A DNA stretch of 64,000 nucleotides, taken from Carallia brachiata. Taxonomy: Eukaryota > Streptophyta > Magnoliopsida > Malpighiales > Rhizophoraceae. Below the pieces are notes generated by a model. That model saw only the letters and a program-made list of their open reading frames with translations, was not told where the DNA came from and searched no databases. Shown in pieces: positions 25,613 to 36,470 of the stretch. The DNA is taken from the NCBI GenBank assembly GCA_021464245.1, contig JADCRB010000026.1, positions 2,015,687 to 2,079,686 of the forward strand, read 5' to 3'. Both the position numbers and the translations under genes were made by a program. Numbering within the stretch: the stretch's first letter is position 1; every line of letters begins with the position of its first letter.

Positions 25613-26890
25613 CCCTTAATCTTGCTGTACTTGTTACTTATGCTTCTCCCATCCCTCTTTCTGTTGGTGTAGTAAATAAAATTAATGATTTCAATTTCTT
25701 TTTGTTTTTTCTATCTTCATTTTCATTTTTTTTTTCTTCATAGTTTGATTATTGGTTTCTTGAACTTATGTTTTTCTTTTCATAAAAATTATGCAGATTA
25801 ACCGCTTGCAGTCAATAGGTTTATATTCTCCAAATGTTAGTCACTTTTTCCTTTTGGTCTCTACTTCGTTTTATATCATTATCAGTTCGCTTCAAATTCA
25901 TGCAATTTTTGCTCTCTATGCCACTCTAATACTCTTTATATCTTCTACTCTACGTACAAGGAGAGAAGAGATAATGATTTGGGAAAGAAAAGCGATAGCA
26001 AACAGAAAATGTAGAGATACGAGAGGGGGAAGAAAATATTGATTGTAAATAGAGGATATGTGGAGAGAAAAGAGAGTAAATGTTGTTGAAATAGAGAACA
26101 TTCTAGGGAATGCAACTAGTTACATCCGGAGAACTAGTTGAACCCATTATTGAAATAGAAAGGCATCTTGGAGCACAAATATAATGTAACATTCACCAAA
26201 AATATATTAAGTTTTTGCATAAATATATATTAAGCTACCATGCACAACCAACGTAAATATGTTATTTTAATTTGCTTAGCATGTCAACTGGCGGGTAGTT
26301 AAAATACAAAGAATCCATTTGGTTTTTGTATAATTAAGCTTTTATTGCCTTAGACATCAGTCGATGTGCTTGACTTCTTTTTCTCATCAATGCCTTGAAA
26401 ATAATTTTTTGTGACCATACATGTCTATGTATCTTATTGACGGGCACTATTATATATACTTGCAGGGCTGCGATCTCAACTGCTTCTGTTCCCCTAGCTG
26501 CCCTGGGGTTCCCATTTTGTCAGGGGCTCTCTGTCGGAGAAAAACAAGCTTCAATCCTCTATCCCCGACATCGAGAATTGAAGTGCATAATTAGGTTTGA
26601 AATATAACTCACTTGATTGTGTAATACTTTTCCTTTTGTATCTATTTATTGAAAATAATTACTTCAATTTTAAGGTTTTTTTTATTTTTAGTCAATTTTT
26701 TTATAAATATAATTTACTTATAATTTTACATCATAAAAATTTATTTTTTTAATTTTAAATAAATTGAACTTATTTTATAGTTTTAGATCACAAGTAAATT
26801 ATAAATTAAAAATTTCTCAATTTTTTTAATACTGATTAATAAATAAAAAATGCCGATTAATAAAATATTTATACCTTAAAACTATTTGAA
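25613..26890. other. Intergenic region
   Basis: AT-rich with T-runs. The ORF at 26395-26607 is preceded by a splice-acceptor-like CTTGCAG and has a non-AT-rich middle, but I recognise no domain. No element ends are visible. Confidence 0.4.
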
Positions 26891-26891
26891 T

Positions 26892-27134
26892 TCAAATCCC
26901 TATGCTTATGTAGGTATGTCACAACCATGAAACTCACAATAAGAAATAAGAAATAGCAGCACAAAATAAGAGATTCCAACTTAACTTCGAATAATAAACT
27001 TTTGATTGATGTAGTAATTTTTTTTTTCAAATCCCTGTGCTTATTTAGGTATTTCACAACCATGAAACTCGCAATAACACAAAATAAGAGATTCCAACTT
27101 AACTTCGAATAATAAACTTTTGATTGATGTAGGC
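26892..27134. repeat. Two-unit tandem repeat of ~135 bp
   Basis: TTCAAATCCC...GATTGATGTAG occurs at 26892-27026 and again at 27027-27134. The second unit lacks about 27 bp in the middle. It lies 260 bp upstream of the isopentenyltransferase reading frame. Confidence 0.75.
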
Positions 27135-27301
27135 TTTTTTTTTTTTTTTTGGATAAGGGAGTGACAACTTTATTTCTAAAATAACAAAAAAGTACAGAAA
27201 ATAGTTACAAAGCTCGAGATTTAGTACACCAAACTGGTGTACGAGTCATCGAGGGGCTACTCTATGGACATTAAAATTGTTAGTCAGGAACATGATTTTT
27301 T

Positions 27302-27346
27302 TTGTTATTGTTATTGTTATTATTATTATTATTGTTATTATTATTT
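27302..27346. repeat. TTA/TTG microsatellite
   Basis: Imperfect GTTATT/ATT repeats immediately upstream of the isopentenyltransferase reading frame. Confidence 0.6.
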
Positions 27347-27393
27347 TGCCCAGACCTTAATCAAGATAGCTCATTTTTTATATATATAAGTAA

Positions 27394-28275
27394 GAGAACT
27401 TTCTTTTTTTCATTTTTTGTGGTAGTTCAAAAGCTGCAACACCGGAGATTGACATTGGTACTCAACACCATATTAAGAAAGATAAAGCTGTGTTCATACT
27501 AGGTACTACAGGCACAGGAAAATCAAGGCTCTCCATCGATCTTGCCAAGCATTTCAAAGGAGAAATCATCAATTCCGACAAGATTCATGTTTACAAGGGT
27601 CTTGACATTATAACGAACAGGATTTCAGAAGAAGAGCGCCAGGGTGTGCCTCACCATTTGCTATCATTTGTGGAACCTGAAGCAGATTTTACCACCCAAC
27701 AATTTTGCGAATGTGCAAATGCAGCCTTAAATCATATCATAGAAAAATGCTGCCTGCCAATCATTGTTGGCTGTTCGAACACCTACATCAGGGCACTTGT
27801 GGAGGATCCATCATTCAATTTCAGGGCCAAATATGATTGCTGTTTTTTGTGGATGGATGTTGCTTTGCCTGTTCTGCATAACTACTTGGCTAAACGAATT
27901 GATCAGATGCTGGATCGTGGTATGATCGATGAGGTTCGCGGGATGTTTGTTCCTGGTGCGGACTACACTCGAGGGGTCCGGAGGGTTGTTGGGGCTCGAG
28001 AGTTGGACCAATATTTCCGTGCTGAGAAAGACATGGTTGATGAGACCACAAAGAACATATTACTTGATAATGCGATCGAGGAGATGAAACAGAATACTTA
28101 CAAGCTAGTGAATACCCAGTTGAGAAAGATCAAAAGTTTGAAAGAAGAGCTGGGATGGACTCTGCATCGGGTCGACGCCACCAGTGCGTTTGAGACAAGT
28201 GGACAGGAGTCCAAAGATGCTTGGGAGAAGGACGTTTTGGGACATGCCGTGGCAATAGTTGATGATTTCCTCTAA
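27394..28275 (+). CDS. IPT: Adenylate isopentenyltransferase, 5' end unresolved
   Basis: A cytokinin-synthesis enzyme transferring the dimethylallyl group to adenine nucleotides (plant IPT family, plastid or cytosol). The reading frame contains a P-loop GTTGTGKS, then IINSDKIHVYKGLDI with the catalytic Asp, GVPHHLL, YDCCFLWMDVALPVLH, and the C-terminal WTLHRVDAT. The usual GGSNSY/GGSNTY appears here as GCSNTY. The open frame runs from 27394 but has no ATG before the P-loop. A pyrimidine tract followed by GTGGTAG at 27418-27425 looks like a splice acceptor, so an upstream exon may exist although most plant IPT genes are intronless. The visible part is about 290 residues against 320-340 in relatives. 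It could also be a 5'-truncated copy. Confidence 0.82.
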   Translation, partial: ENFLFFIFCGSSKAATPEIDIGTQHHIKKDKAVFILGTTGTGKSRLSIDLAKHFKGEIINSDKIHVYKGLDIITNRISEEERQGVPHHLLSFVEPEADFTTQQFCECANAALNHIIEKCCLPIIVGCSNTYIRALVEDPSFNFRAKYDCCFLWMDVALPVLHNYLAKRIDQMLDRGMIDEVRGMFVPGADYTRGVRRVVGARELDQYFRAEKDMVDETTKNILLDNAIEEMKQNTYKLVNTQLRKIKSLKEELGWTLHRVDATSAFETSGQESKDAWEKDVLGHAVAIVDDFL

Positions 28276-29725
28276 GAATCTTGGAAAGTTGTTAACGCTT
28301 GTTTTGCTAATTTGACCTAAGTACGGTCTCAAACTAATAAAGTTTAGCAGTTGCCTATTGCGTGAGCAATTCCATGAGCAAATATGTCATCTTTATTCAT
28401 TATTTCAGAGTTTAAAATTTCTTCCTTTTTAATCTGGAGTCTAGTTAATCTATAAAAGAAGAAGAAAAAAACTTGGAGTCTATTTAAAAAAAGGAATTTT
28501 AAAATATTTGAGGACAATTTTAAAAAGAATAACTGTAAGATATATAATTAAAGACGGGGCAAACTTTGAAAACTACAGAATTTTTTTTGGGGGGGGGGGA
28601 TTGGGTAGTGGATTCGTCCTTGGCAAGGGCAATGCAATGGACTGAATTATTTAAATGACTAAAAGTGCTCCTCAAGTGGAAAACATTTTTAAAATTTTCC
28701 CCTTTTAAAATGTCATATCCTTGTTGTATTATGTGAACTACGAAAAAAAAAAAAAATTGACATCAAAGGTGGAAGCTTCGCTCACTTCAATTGAGAAATC
28801 TGTGGCCTTCTTGCCTTTCCCTGATGGCTAAAAAATTAAGGCGTTTAGGAGAAGAAATTATAGTGCAAATTTTATGACCATTTTCATGGCAATCATCCAC
28901 AGGCAATTTCTTTTACCATAGGAATTTTGGTTGGTTTTTCTTTTGGTTTATATATCCTTTTTTTTTTTTTTTTTTCAGATTCCATCACTTTTCCTCAAGT
29001 ACAACTGACATTGAGCATCTTGAGCCCAGTTCTCACTTGGTTGAACATTAATTTGTTCGGACTTGATTTTTTTTGGTTCTGTGGTCTCCTTTAGTCTTAT
29101 AGGCCTCAAGCTTGATTCTGTGATCCATAAGCGTCCAAAGTCTGGATCATTTCTTATTTATCCAAGTGCAATTTCTTTTCTACCCTCTCGTTAGTGGATA
29201 ATTCGCTTGGGCTTTGTCCAAGTGCAGCCTCTTTGCAAGCTTCTTGTTAGTAGATTGTTCACTTAAGTCTTGATTTATTTACTCAGGCTTCTAAGATCTT
29301 TGACTTATTAAGGTATTTGTGGGCTTTGACACCACTTAAAGAAATTATCTTCAAATTTTATAAATTTGACTTACTTAAATTTAATATTAAATTGAAGTGT
29401 TAGACTTAGCACATGTATACTTGGGTAAAAGCTGCAGTTCAAAATTTTCAAGACCACAAAAGTCAAACAAAGCAGGACATAGATCATAATCATAACAGCC
29501 AACCAAAGTCCGAAATCCTCGAATGTGCTTAGCCAATCAAACAAGAAAACTCATTTCTCAGCCCATCGATGTCAAACAAATATAATTCATGTGCATTCCA
29601 AAAGGCTATAACATTTTACTTAATAAATTTACAATTAAGAAATGAAGGATAAATTGTTAGAAGACAAAAACGTGATAAGATTTAAGATAATAATTAATTG
29701 AGATATTATGCACTGAAGAAATAGT
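28276..29725. other. Intergenic region downstream of IPT
   Basis: No coding signal. A T8G10 homopolymer junction occurs near 28582-28599 and a T-run near 28960. About 29000-29350 has more balanced composition but no recognisable domain. Confidence 0.45.
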
Positions 29726-29734
29726 TGTAATTAA

Positions 29735-30104
29735 TTTTTTTTTTTGGGTCAAAAAGGCGGGTAGAGTCACCCGGACTAAATGGCTATAGCTCTAGGAATA
29801 CAAACACCTTGAATATCCTCCATGAGAATCTTTGGGAGTCCTGCTAGAGGGTCTGTCAGAATCGTGATGCCCAATGGATAACCAAAAGCAAGGGATGCCA
29901 AGAAGTCAGCTGCACGGTTACTCTCCCTATACACATGAGTTATCTGGACCAGCCAATTTCTGCTCATCAACTGGCGGCAGTCCAGAAATGATGTTGGCTT
30001 GCGGATGACTAGGAAGGGGGACAGACGAAATAGCAGCCACGGCGGCTCTAGAATCGGTTTCCATTAACACCTTTTTGAAACCTGCCTCCCAAGCACAGAG
30101 GAAG
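29735..30104 (-). mobile_element. 5'-truncated LINE with RNase H-like tail and target duplication
   Basis: On the minus strand the frame reads GFKKVLMETDSRAAVAAI, then QITHVYRESNRAADFLASLA and a stop at about 29776, followed by a poly(A) tail (T-run at 29735-29745 on the plus strand). The insertion is flanked by identical TGTAATTAA at 29726-29734 and 30105-30113. It is a 370-bp dead-on-arrival copy from the same broad LINE group as the one at 21.8-24.6 kb. Confidence 0.85.
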
Positions 30105-30543
30105 TGTAATTAAAATTTTTTTAAATTAAATTAAAATGAAAGATGACAATGACTCAAAAACACCCAAAATAAAAGGAGAGATATGCCACTTGTCAGACTA
30201 CCTATAAAGCCTTAAATTGTCGAGTGTTGGGCTTCCCTGAATGGCGTAAGGGCCAGAATCAATCAATCTTTAACCCTATAATCCTTTTAGAAATTCTTTC
30301 ACACATGTATAATTTCAACTTTCAATATTTTGTGATGGCGTCGTCCACTATTCGATCACTAGGAACATTCCCAAACTCTAACAAATCAATCCAACAACTT
30401 ACTCATCAACCAAAAAGAAAGGAATTTTCTTTTTTTTTATGGATGAATAAATCACCAAAAAAAAAAAAGATTATTCAATTAGAAGGAAGGGTTACCTCTC
30501 AAGCCAAATGAGAAGGGAATACCAAAGACCCATTTCAGGAAAG

Positions 30544-30870
30544 AGTAATAATAAGTAACTTTATTTAAATAGTTACACAATCTCATTTATAGTTCTAATA
30601 ATTAATTAATTTATTATTATTTTTAAATTAATGATATAACAACTCATATCACTTTATAATTATTTTGAAATTATTTAAGTAAAACTACAAGCTTTTTCCT
30701 GTCTGAGTAACACTAGTTGATTTCACTTTAATAGTTTCAAAATAATTATATAATCTCATCAACTGTATCTTATAATTTATTTATTTTATCTATTTTTTAT
30801 TTTTTTTAATTCAAAATTAATAACTCATATCATTTTATAAATACTTGAAAATTACCTAAATAATATCTTA
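30544..30870 (+). mobile_element. Two adjacent copies of a ~155-bp MITE family
   Basis: Copies at about 30544-30699 and 30705-30870. The family consensus starts near ACTAGGTGACTTCACTTAG and ends with CTTAAGTGAAACCACCAAG. The two ends are inverted repeats of about 35 bp, with a central ATCTCATCAATAGTATCTGA block. These copies are diverged. Confidence 0.65.
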
Positions 30871-30894
30871 TTTCTTCCCAAACTGAACTCTATT

Positions 30895-31130
30895 CTAAAA
30901 TATTGAATTGCACAAGTGCAGATGCATTTTAGCCTGCCACTGATTGTGGAATCCAGTCATTGAGTCGTTGGACTTCTAGTTTTAATAATTAGGAATCACA
31001 TTAGTTCCGATTGATTTATTCAAAAAAAAAGAAAAGAAAAGAAAAAAGTGCATGGGAAATTGAACCTCGGTAAGATCATCAAAACTTGAAAAATCACAGC
31101 GTATATCATATCCATGTTATTTAATATTAC
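30895..31130. repeat. Left member of a dispersed direct repeat (partner 43187-43410)
   Basis: Both copies share TTGCACAAGTGCA, CACTGATT, TTAATAATTAGGAATCA and CTCGGTAAGATCATCAAAAC in the same order and orientation, about 12.3 kb apart. They bracket the MITE cluster, the tandem array and the OSR-like ORF. Confidence 0.75.
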
Positions 31131-31902
31131 AACTCCACACACTAAGAAATCGAAAACTATGTGTTATTTAAACCTCGACGATTATCAAATCCTTTTTTTT
31201 TTCAAAAAATTAAAAATAATTCTGATGGAGTAAATTAATATCTACAGGAAGATGAATTTACAGTCTTGCAGATGAACTTGAAAATGTAATATTGCAACGA
31301 TCATAATAAATAATTTCCATCTCTTTGCCAGCAGGTCCTCAGAGCAAAATCGCCTTATTTGCAGGTGAAAGGTTCCAGGTGTGCTTGAACAACTCAGAGT
31401 GCTTCAAATGCACATATGCAGCACTTGTCAACAAAAATCGAGTTGTTTCACTAAAATTGACGCGAGCAACAAAAAAAAAAAAAAAATTAGACTCTAATAA
31501 ATGATTTCAAGTTGCTTACTATCCACCCAAGAGTTAACAAACATCTATGTTTGACAGCTAAAACAATTCATCATAAGGGAAAAGTAATAGGGAACAGGAA
31601 TAGGTTATTGTCTCAACAGCCTAAAATTGTGGTATTAGCATTGCAAGGTTATTAATCATTCAATATGACATCTATGTATGATTTAAGTTTGTGTGCGTAC
31701 TTGACAAGTTTGTGTATATACTAGGAATGTACATAATACATCGACAACATGTCCAAAAACAGGTGAACCAAATTCAATTATTATGTTCAACAACCAACAA
31801 CATTGATGTACAATGACCCTATATGCATCCAGTGAAAAAGAAATCAGAAAAGAAAGTTATGTTTTTTTTTTTTTTTATGAAGCCATGAACAAATTTTTTT
31901 TT

Positions 31903-32396
31903 TTAAGCTTAAAGTAGCTATACAGTCACATTAATGGTATCTAATAATTTATTTATTTATTTATTTTCTTGAATTATATCATTTAACGACTCATATCACT
32001 TTATAGTAACTTTGAAGTTACGTAAGTGAAACCATCAAGATTTTTCCATACTGGTAACATTAGGTGATTTTTACTTAGTTGGCTTCAAAATAACTACACA
32101 ATTTCATCAATAGTATCTGACAATTTATTTATTTATTTATTTTTTCTTAAATTTAATAATTTAACGACACATATTACTTTGTAACTACTTTAAAACTATT
32201 CAAATAATGTCATCGAACTTTTTTTAATGAGTAATATTAGGTGGTTTCATTTAGATAACTTCAAAATAGTAATACAGTTTCATCAATGATATTTGATAAT
32301 TTATTTATTTATTTTTTAAATTCAATTATCCAACAATTTATATCAATTTATAACTACTTTGAACATATCTAAATGAAGTCACCAAGTTTTTTTTTC
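31903..32396 (+). mobile_element. Three adjacent copies of the ~155-bp MITE family
   Basis: Copies at about 31903-32050, 32051-32225 and 32226-32396. Each shows the left end (GGTGATTT...ACTTAG), the ATCAATAG/GTATCTGATAATTTATT centre and the right inverted end. They are arranged head to tail. Confidence 0.65.
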
Positions 32397-33133
32397 TTTC
32401 CTATATTGCATATGCTATAACAAAGTGTACAAAGGCCTAATTAGCAGTTTGCTTTCTGTTTATATGTCTTATTTCGATTAAATACTTGGTGATAATTTGT
32501 GAATGTAAAATGCAATTATAAAAACTGCATGAATTCACTTATTTCAAAATCTCATACTAGACTCCACTAAAGTAGTCACGTAATTTATTCAATGGCATAT
32601 AATAACTTTTTTTTTTCATTTCAGCCATCTATCTAACGATGCCTATGATTTTGCTATCATCTTAGTGCTACTTAAGGAGTGGTACATAGTATTTCTCAAG
32701 TAAAAATAGTATAAGTAACGAATATTAAAGAGAATTGCAAAATATACTGTGATGTGTTTGCTTCTATTTCTCAAATGAGAAGTTTGTAGGAAAGGACATA
32801 AAGACATTCTTCCCTACTTACTATAGGTAGCTGAAAACAACAAAAGTTTTACAAAATTTTTGATGCAGATATCTAACAGATTATATACCATATTTAGTTT
32901 AGTCTCATAATTGGTAAGTCTATTAGCTGATAGATTTTCTTTTTAAAGCTAAGGCTTTTTGGAAAGGATAACACTAGGTGAGTTCATTTAAATAATGTCA
33001 AAATAGCTACACAGGCTTATTAATGGTATATGATTTTTTTAAAAAAATTTCTTTTAAAATTCAATCATCCAACAACCTATATCACTTTATAAACTTTGAA
33101 GCTATATAAGTGAAACCACAAAGTTTTTTCCAT

Positions 33134-33523
33134 ATGAGTAATACTAGGTGACTTCACTTAGGTAGTTTCAAAGTAGTCACACAATCTCATCAATAGTATC
33201 TGATAATTTATTTATTATTTTTTTTTCTTGAATTCCAATAAAAGTAAATAAAAAGAATGAGAGAATGAATTTCAATGTGTATTGAACTTAAATAGGTTAC
33301 AAGTATTTATACAAGAAACTCTACAGGAAATAAGGGAAAAATATAAATAGAGATTCACCAAATCATCAATCAGATTATACACAATCAATGAGATTATACA
33401 CAATCAATGATATGATTATAATATGATTTGATAAATCTTAGAATATTCTAACAAATTTAATCATGCAACAATACATATTACTTTGTAGTTACTTTGAACC
33501 CACTTAAGTGAAACTACTAAGCT
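33134..33523 (+). mobile_element. MITE copy split by a solo LTR (unit 1)
   Basis: The left end AGTAATACTAGGTGACTTC is at about 33139 and the right end ACTTAAGTGAAACTACTAAG is near 33500. An LTR interrupts the middle after CTTGAATT. The same arrangement recurs in units 2-4. Confidence 0.7.
33236..33453 (-). mobile_element. Solo LTR inside the MITE of array unit 1
   Basis: On the minus strand it starts TGTTAGAATATTC, has a TATAAATACTTGTAACC promoter-like box and ends near ATTCTCTCATTC...TTTTATT. These are features of a short Copia LTR. Approximate AATT flanks on both sides fit a target duplication. Copies sit at the same place in units 2-4 (near 35118, 37300 and 39160), so the insertion preceded the amplification. 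Confidence 0.65.
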
Positions 33524-35850
33524 TTTACCTTTCTCATGTTGGATATGCTATAACAAAGCGTAGAAAGGCCTAATTAGCAGTCTGCCTTCTTTTTATAGAT
33601 ATCTTTGTCAACTTTGCTCAATTTGCATGTCTTATTTCAATAAAATACTCAGTGATAATTTGCAAATGTAAAATGCAAATTATAAGAATTACATGAATTC
33701 ACTTATTTTAAAATTTCATAGTAGACTCTATTAAAATAATCACATAATTTATTCAACGACATCTTATAATTTATTTTTTAAAAAAAAAAATTCAACCATC
33801 TATTTAATGACGCATTTGATTTTGATATCATTTTAATGCTACTTAAAGAGTGTTTCCTAATATTTCTTAAGTAAGAATAGTATAAGTCATAAATATCCAA
33901 AAGAATTCTACAATGTATTCTTTTAGGCTTGCAAGTATGCACAAAATTTGCAAATTTGGTTTATGTTCAAACGACTTGATAGTGTTCATGTAGAACCAAT
34001 TTGTTCGTTTTATCGATGTTGGGGTTTGAGTTTTTGTTATGTTCATTTAGGTGGAGCAATCAACGTTTGCTGGGGAGGGAAGATTCTGGCGAGACGACTC
34101 GTCGGCGGCAAAGACCTTTAAAGTTAACAAGAAAATTTTCATAATTTTTTTAAGTAGCTATAAAATGGTATGAACTATTGGATGATTAAATTCAAGAAAA
34201 ATAACAAATAGATAAATTGTTAGATATCATTGATAAGACTGTGTAATTAATTTAAAACTACTTAAATAAAGCCACTTAGTCTTACTCGTTTCTAAAAACA
34301 ACCCTCTTCCTACACTCTTCCTTATACAATGGAATCTTCCAATTTTTGTCTTCATTGGCTTTCTAATTGTTTCAGTAAAGCGCAATCATAGACACCCACC
34401 TAATTGCACCCCTTACATTATTTCTTTAGACATAATGTTTGGAAACAAAATCTTTCAAAAACAAAGAAAGATTGGGTTACCCCATTTAAAGAGGATTTTA
34501 GAAAACCATGGTCCTTCCTAACAACCCAATCAGCCACCTCTGCATGTCCTTTAAATGTCTCCCACAAGCTAATCAATTTCAAGAAAACCAACAAAAGGAT
34601 TTCACACTCTGTTATTTAGCTTCAGTGGCTTCACTAGTTTCCAAAGGGAGAGCAAGAGCTTTCCCAACAGATTTCTTTCTCATACTCTCGTTCCTTTGCA
34701 ATAACATTTTCCCTTAATGCAGTCTGTTTCCAAGAATCAATATGTTTAGTCCAAAAGATTATATACCATATTTAGTTTAGTGTCATAATTGGTAAGTCTA
34801 TTAGTTGATAGATTTTCTTTTTAAAGCTAATGCTTTTTCGAAAGGATAACTCTAGGTGAGTTCATCTAAATAATGTCAAAATAGCTACATAGGCTTATTA
34901 ATGGTATATGAATTTTTTTTAAAATTTCTTTTAAAATTCAATCATCCAACAACCTATATCACTTTATAAACTTTGAAGCTATATAAGTGAAACAACAAAG
35001 TTTTTTCCATATGAGTAATACCGGGTGACTTCACTTAGTTTGTTTCAAAGTAGCCACACAATCTCATCAATAGTATCAGATAATTTATTTATTTTTTATT
35101 TTTTTCTTGAATTCTAATAAAAGAAAATATAGAGAATGAGAGAATGAATTTCAATGTGTATTGAACTTAAATAGGTTACAAGTATTTATACAAGAAACTA
35201 TACAAAAAATAAGGAAAAAAATGAATAGAGATTCACCAAATCATATCAATGAGATTATACACAATCAATGATATGAACATAATCAATGATATGATTATAA
35301 TATGATTTGATAAATCTTAGAATATTCTAACAAATTTAATCATGCAACAACATATATTACTTTGTAGTTACTTTGAACCCACTTAAGTGAAACTACTAAG
35401 CTTTTACCTTTCTCATGTTGGATATGCTATAACAAAGCGTAGAAAGGCCTAATTAGCAGTCTGCCTTCTTTTTATAGATATCTTTGTCAACTTTGCTCAA
35501 TTTGAATGTCTTGTTTCAATGAAATACTTAGTGATAATTTGTGAATGTAAAATGCAAATTATAAGAAATACATGAATTCACTTCTTTCAAAATTTCATAG
35601 TAGACTCTATTAAAATAATTACATAATTTATTTAACAGCATCTTATAATTTATTTTTTAAAAAAAAAATTCAGCCATTTTTTTAATGACATATGATTTTG
35701 ATATCCTTTTAATGCTACTTAAAAGTGTTACCTAATATTTCTTAAGTAAGAATAGTATAAGTCATAAATATCCAAAAGAATCCTACAATGTATTCTTTTA
35801 GGCTTGCAAGTATGCACAAAATTTGCAAATTTGGTTTCTGTTCAAACGAC

Positions 35851-36470
35851 TTGATAGTGTTCATGTAGAACCAATTTGTTCGTTTTATCGATGTTGGGGT
35901 TTGAGTTTTTGTTATGTTCATTTAGGTGGAGCAATCAACGTTTGCTGGGGAGGGAAGATTCTGGCGAGACGACTCGTCGGCGGCAAAGACCTTTAAAGTT
36001 AACAAGAAAATTTTCATAATTTTTTTAAGTAGCTATAAAATGGTATGAACTATTGGATGATTAAATTCAAGAAAAATAAAAAATAGATAAATTGTTAGAT
36101 ATCATTGATAAGACTGTGTAATTAATTTAAAACTACTTAAATAAAGCCACTTAGTCTTACTTGATAGTGTTCATGTAGAACCAATTCGTTCGTTTGATCG
36201 ATGTTGGGGTTTGAGTTTTTGTTATGCTCATTTAGGTGGAGCAATCAACGTTTGCTGGGGAGGGAGGATTCTGGCGAGACGACTCGTCGGCGGCAAAGAC
36301 CTTTAAAGTTAACAAGAAAATTTTCATAATTTTTTTAAGTAGCTATAAAATGGTATGAACTATTGGATGATTAAATTCAAGAAAAATAAAAAATAGATAA
36401 ATTGTTAGATATCATTGATAAGACTGTGTAATTCATTTAAAACTACTTAAATAAAGCCACTTAGTCTTAC
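35851..36470 (+). repeat. 310-bp internal tandem duplication within array unit 2
   Basis: TTGATAGTGTTCATGTAGAACC through CCACTTAGTCTTAC occurs at 35851-36160 and 36161-36470 with few differences. Other units have it once. It contains the GC-rich block and the inverted MITE copy. Confidence 0.88.

Noticed and set aside
34404..34717. Repeated ORFs of about 70 codons in each array unit (for example starting MHPLHYFF and MVLPNNP)
   Set aside because: Overlapping frames of the same repeat with no recognised domain. Their conservation follows from recent duplication, so it is not evidence of coding.
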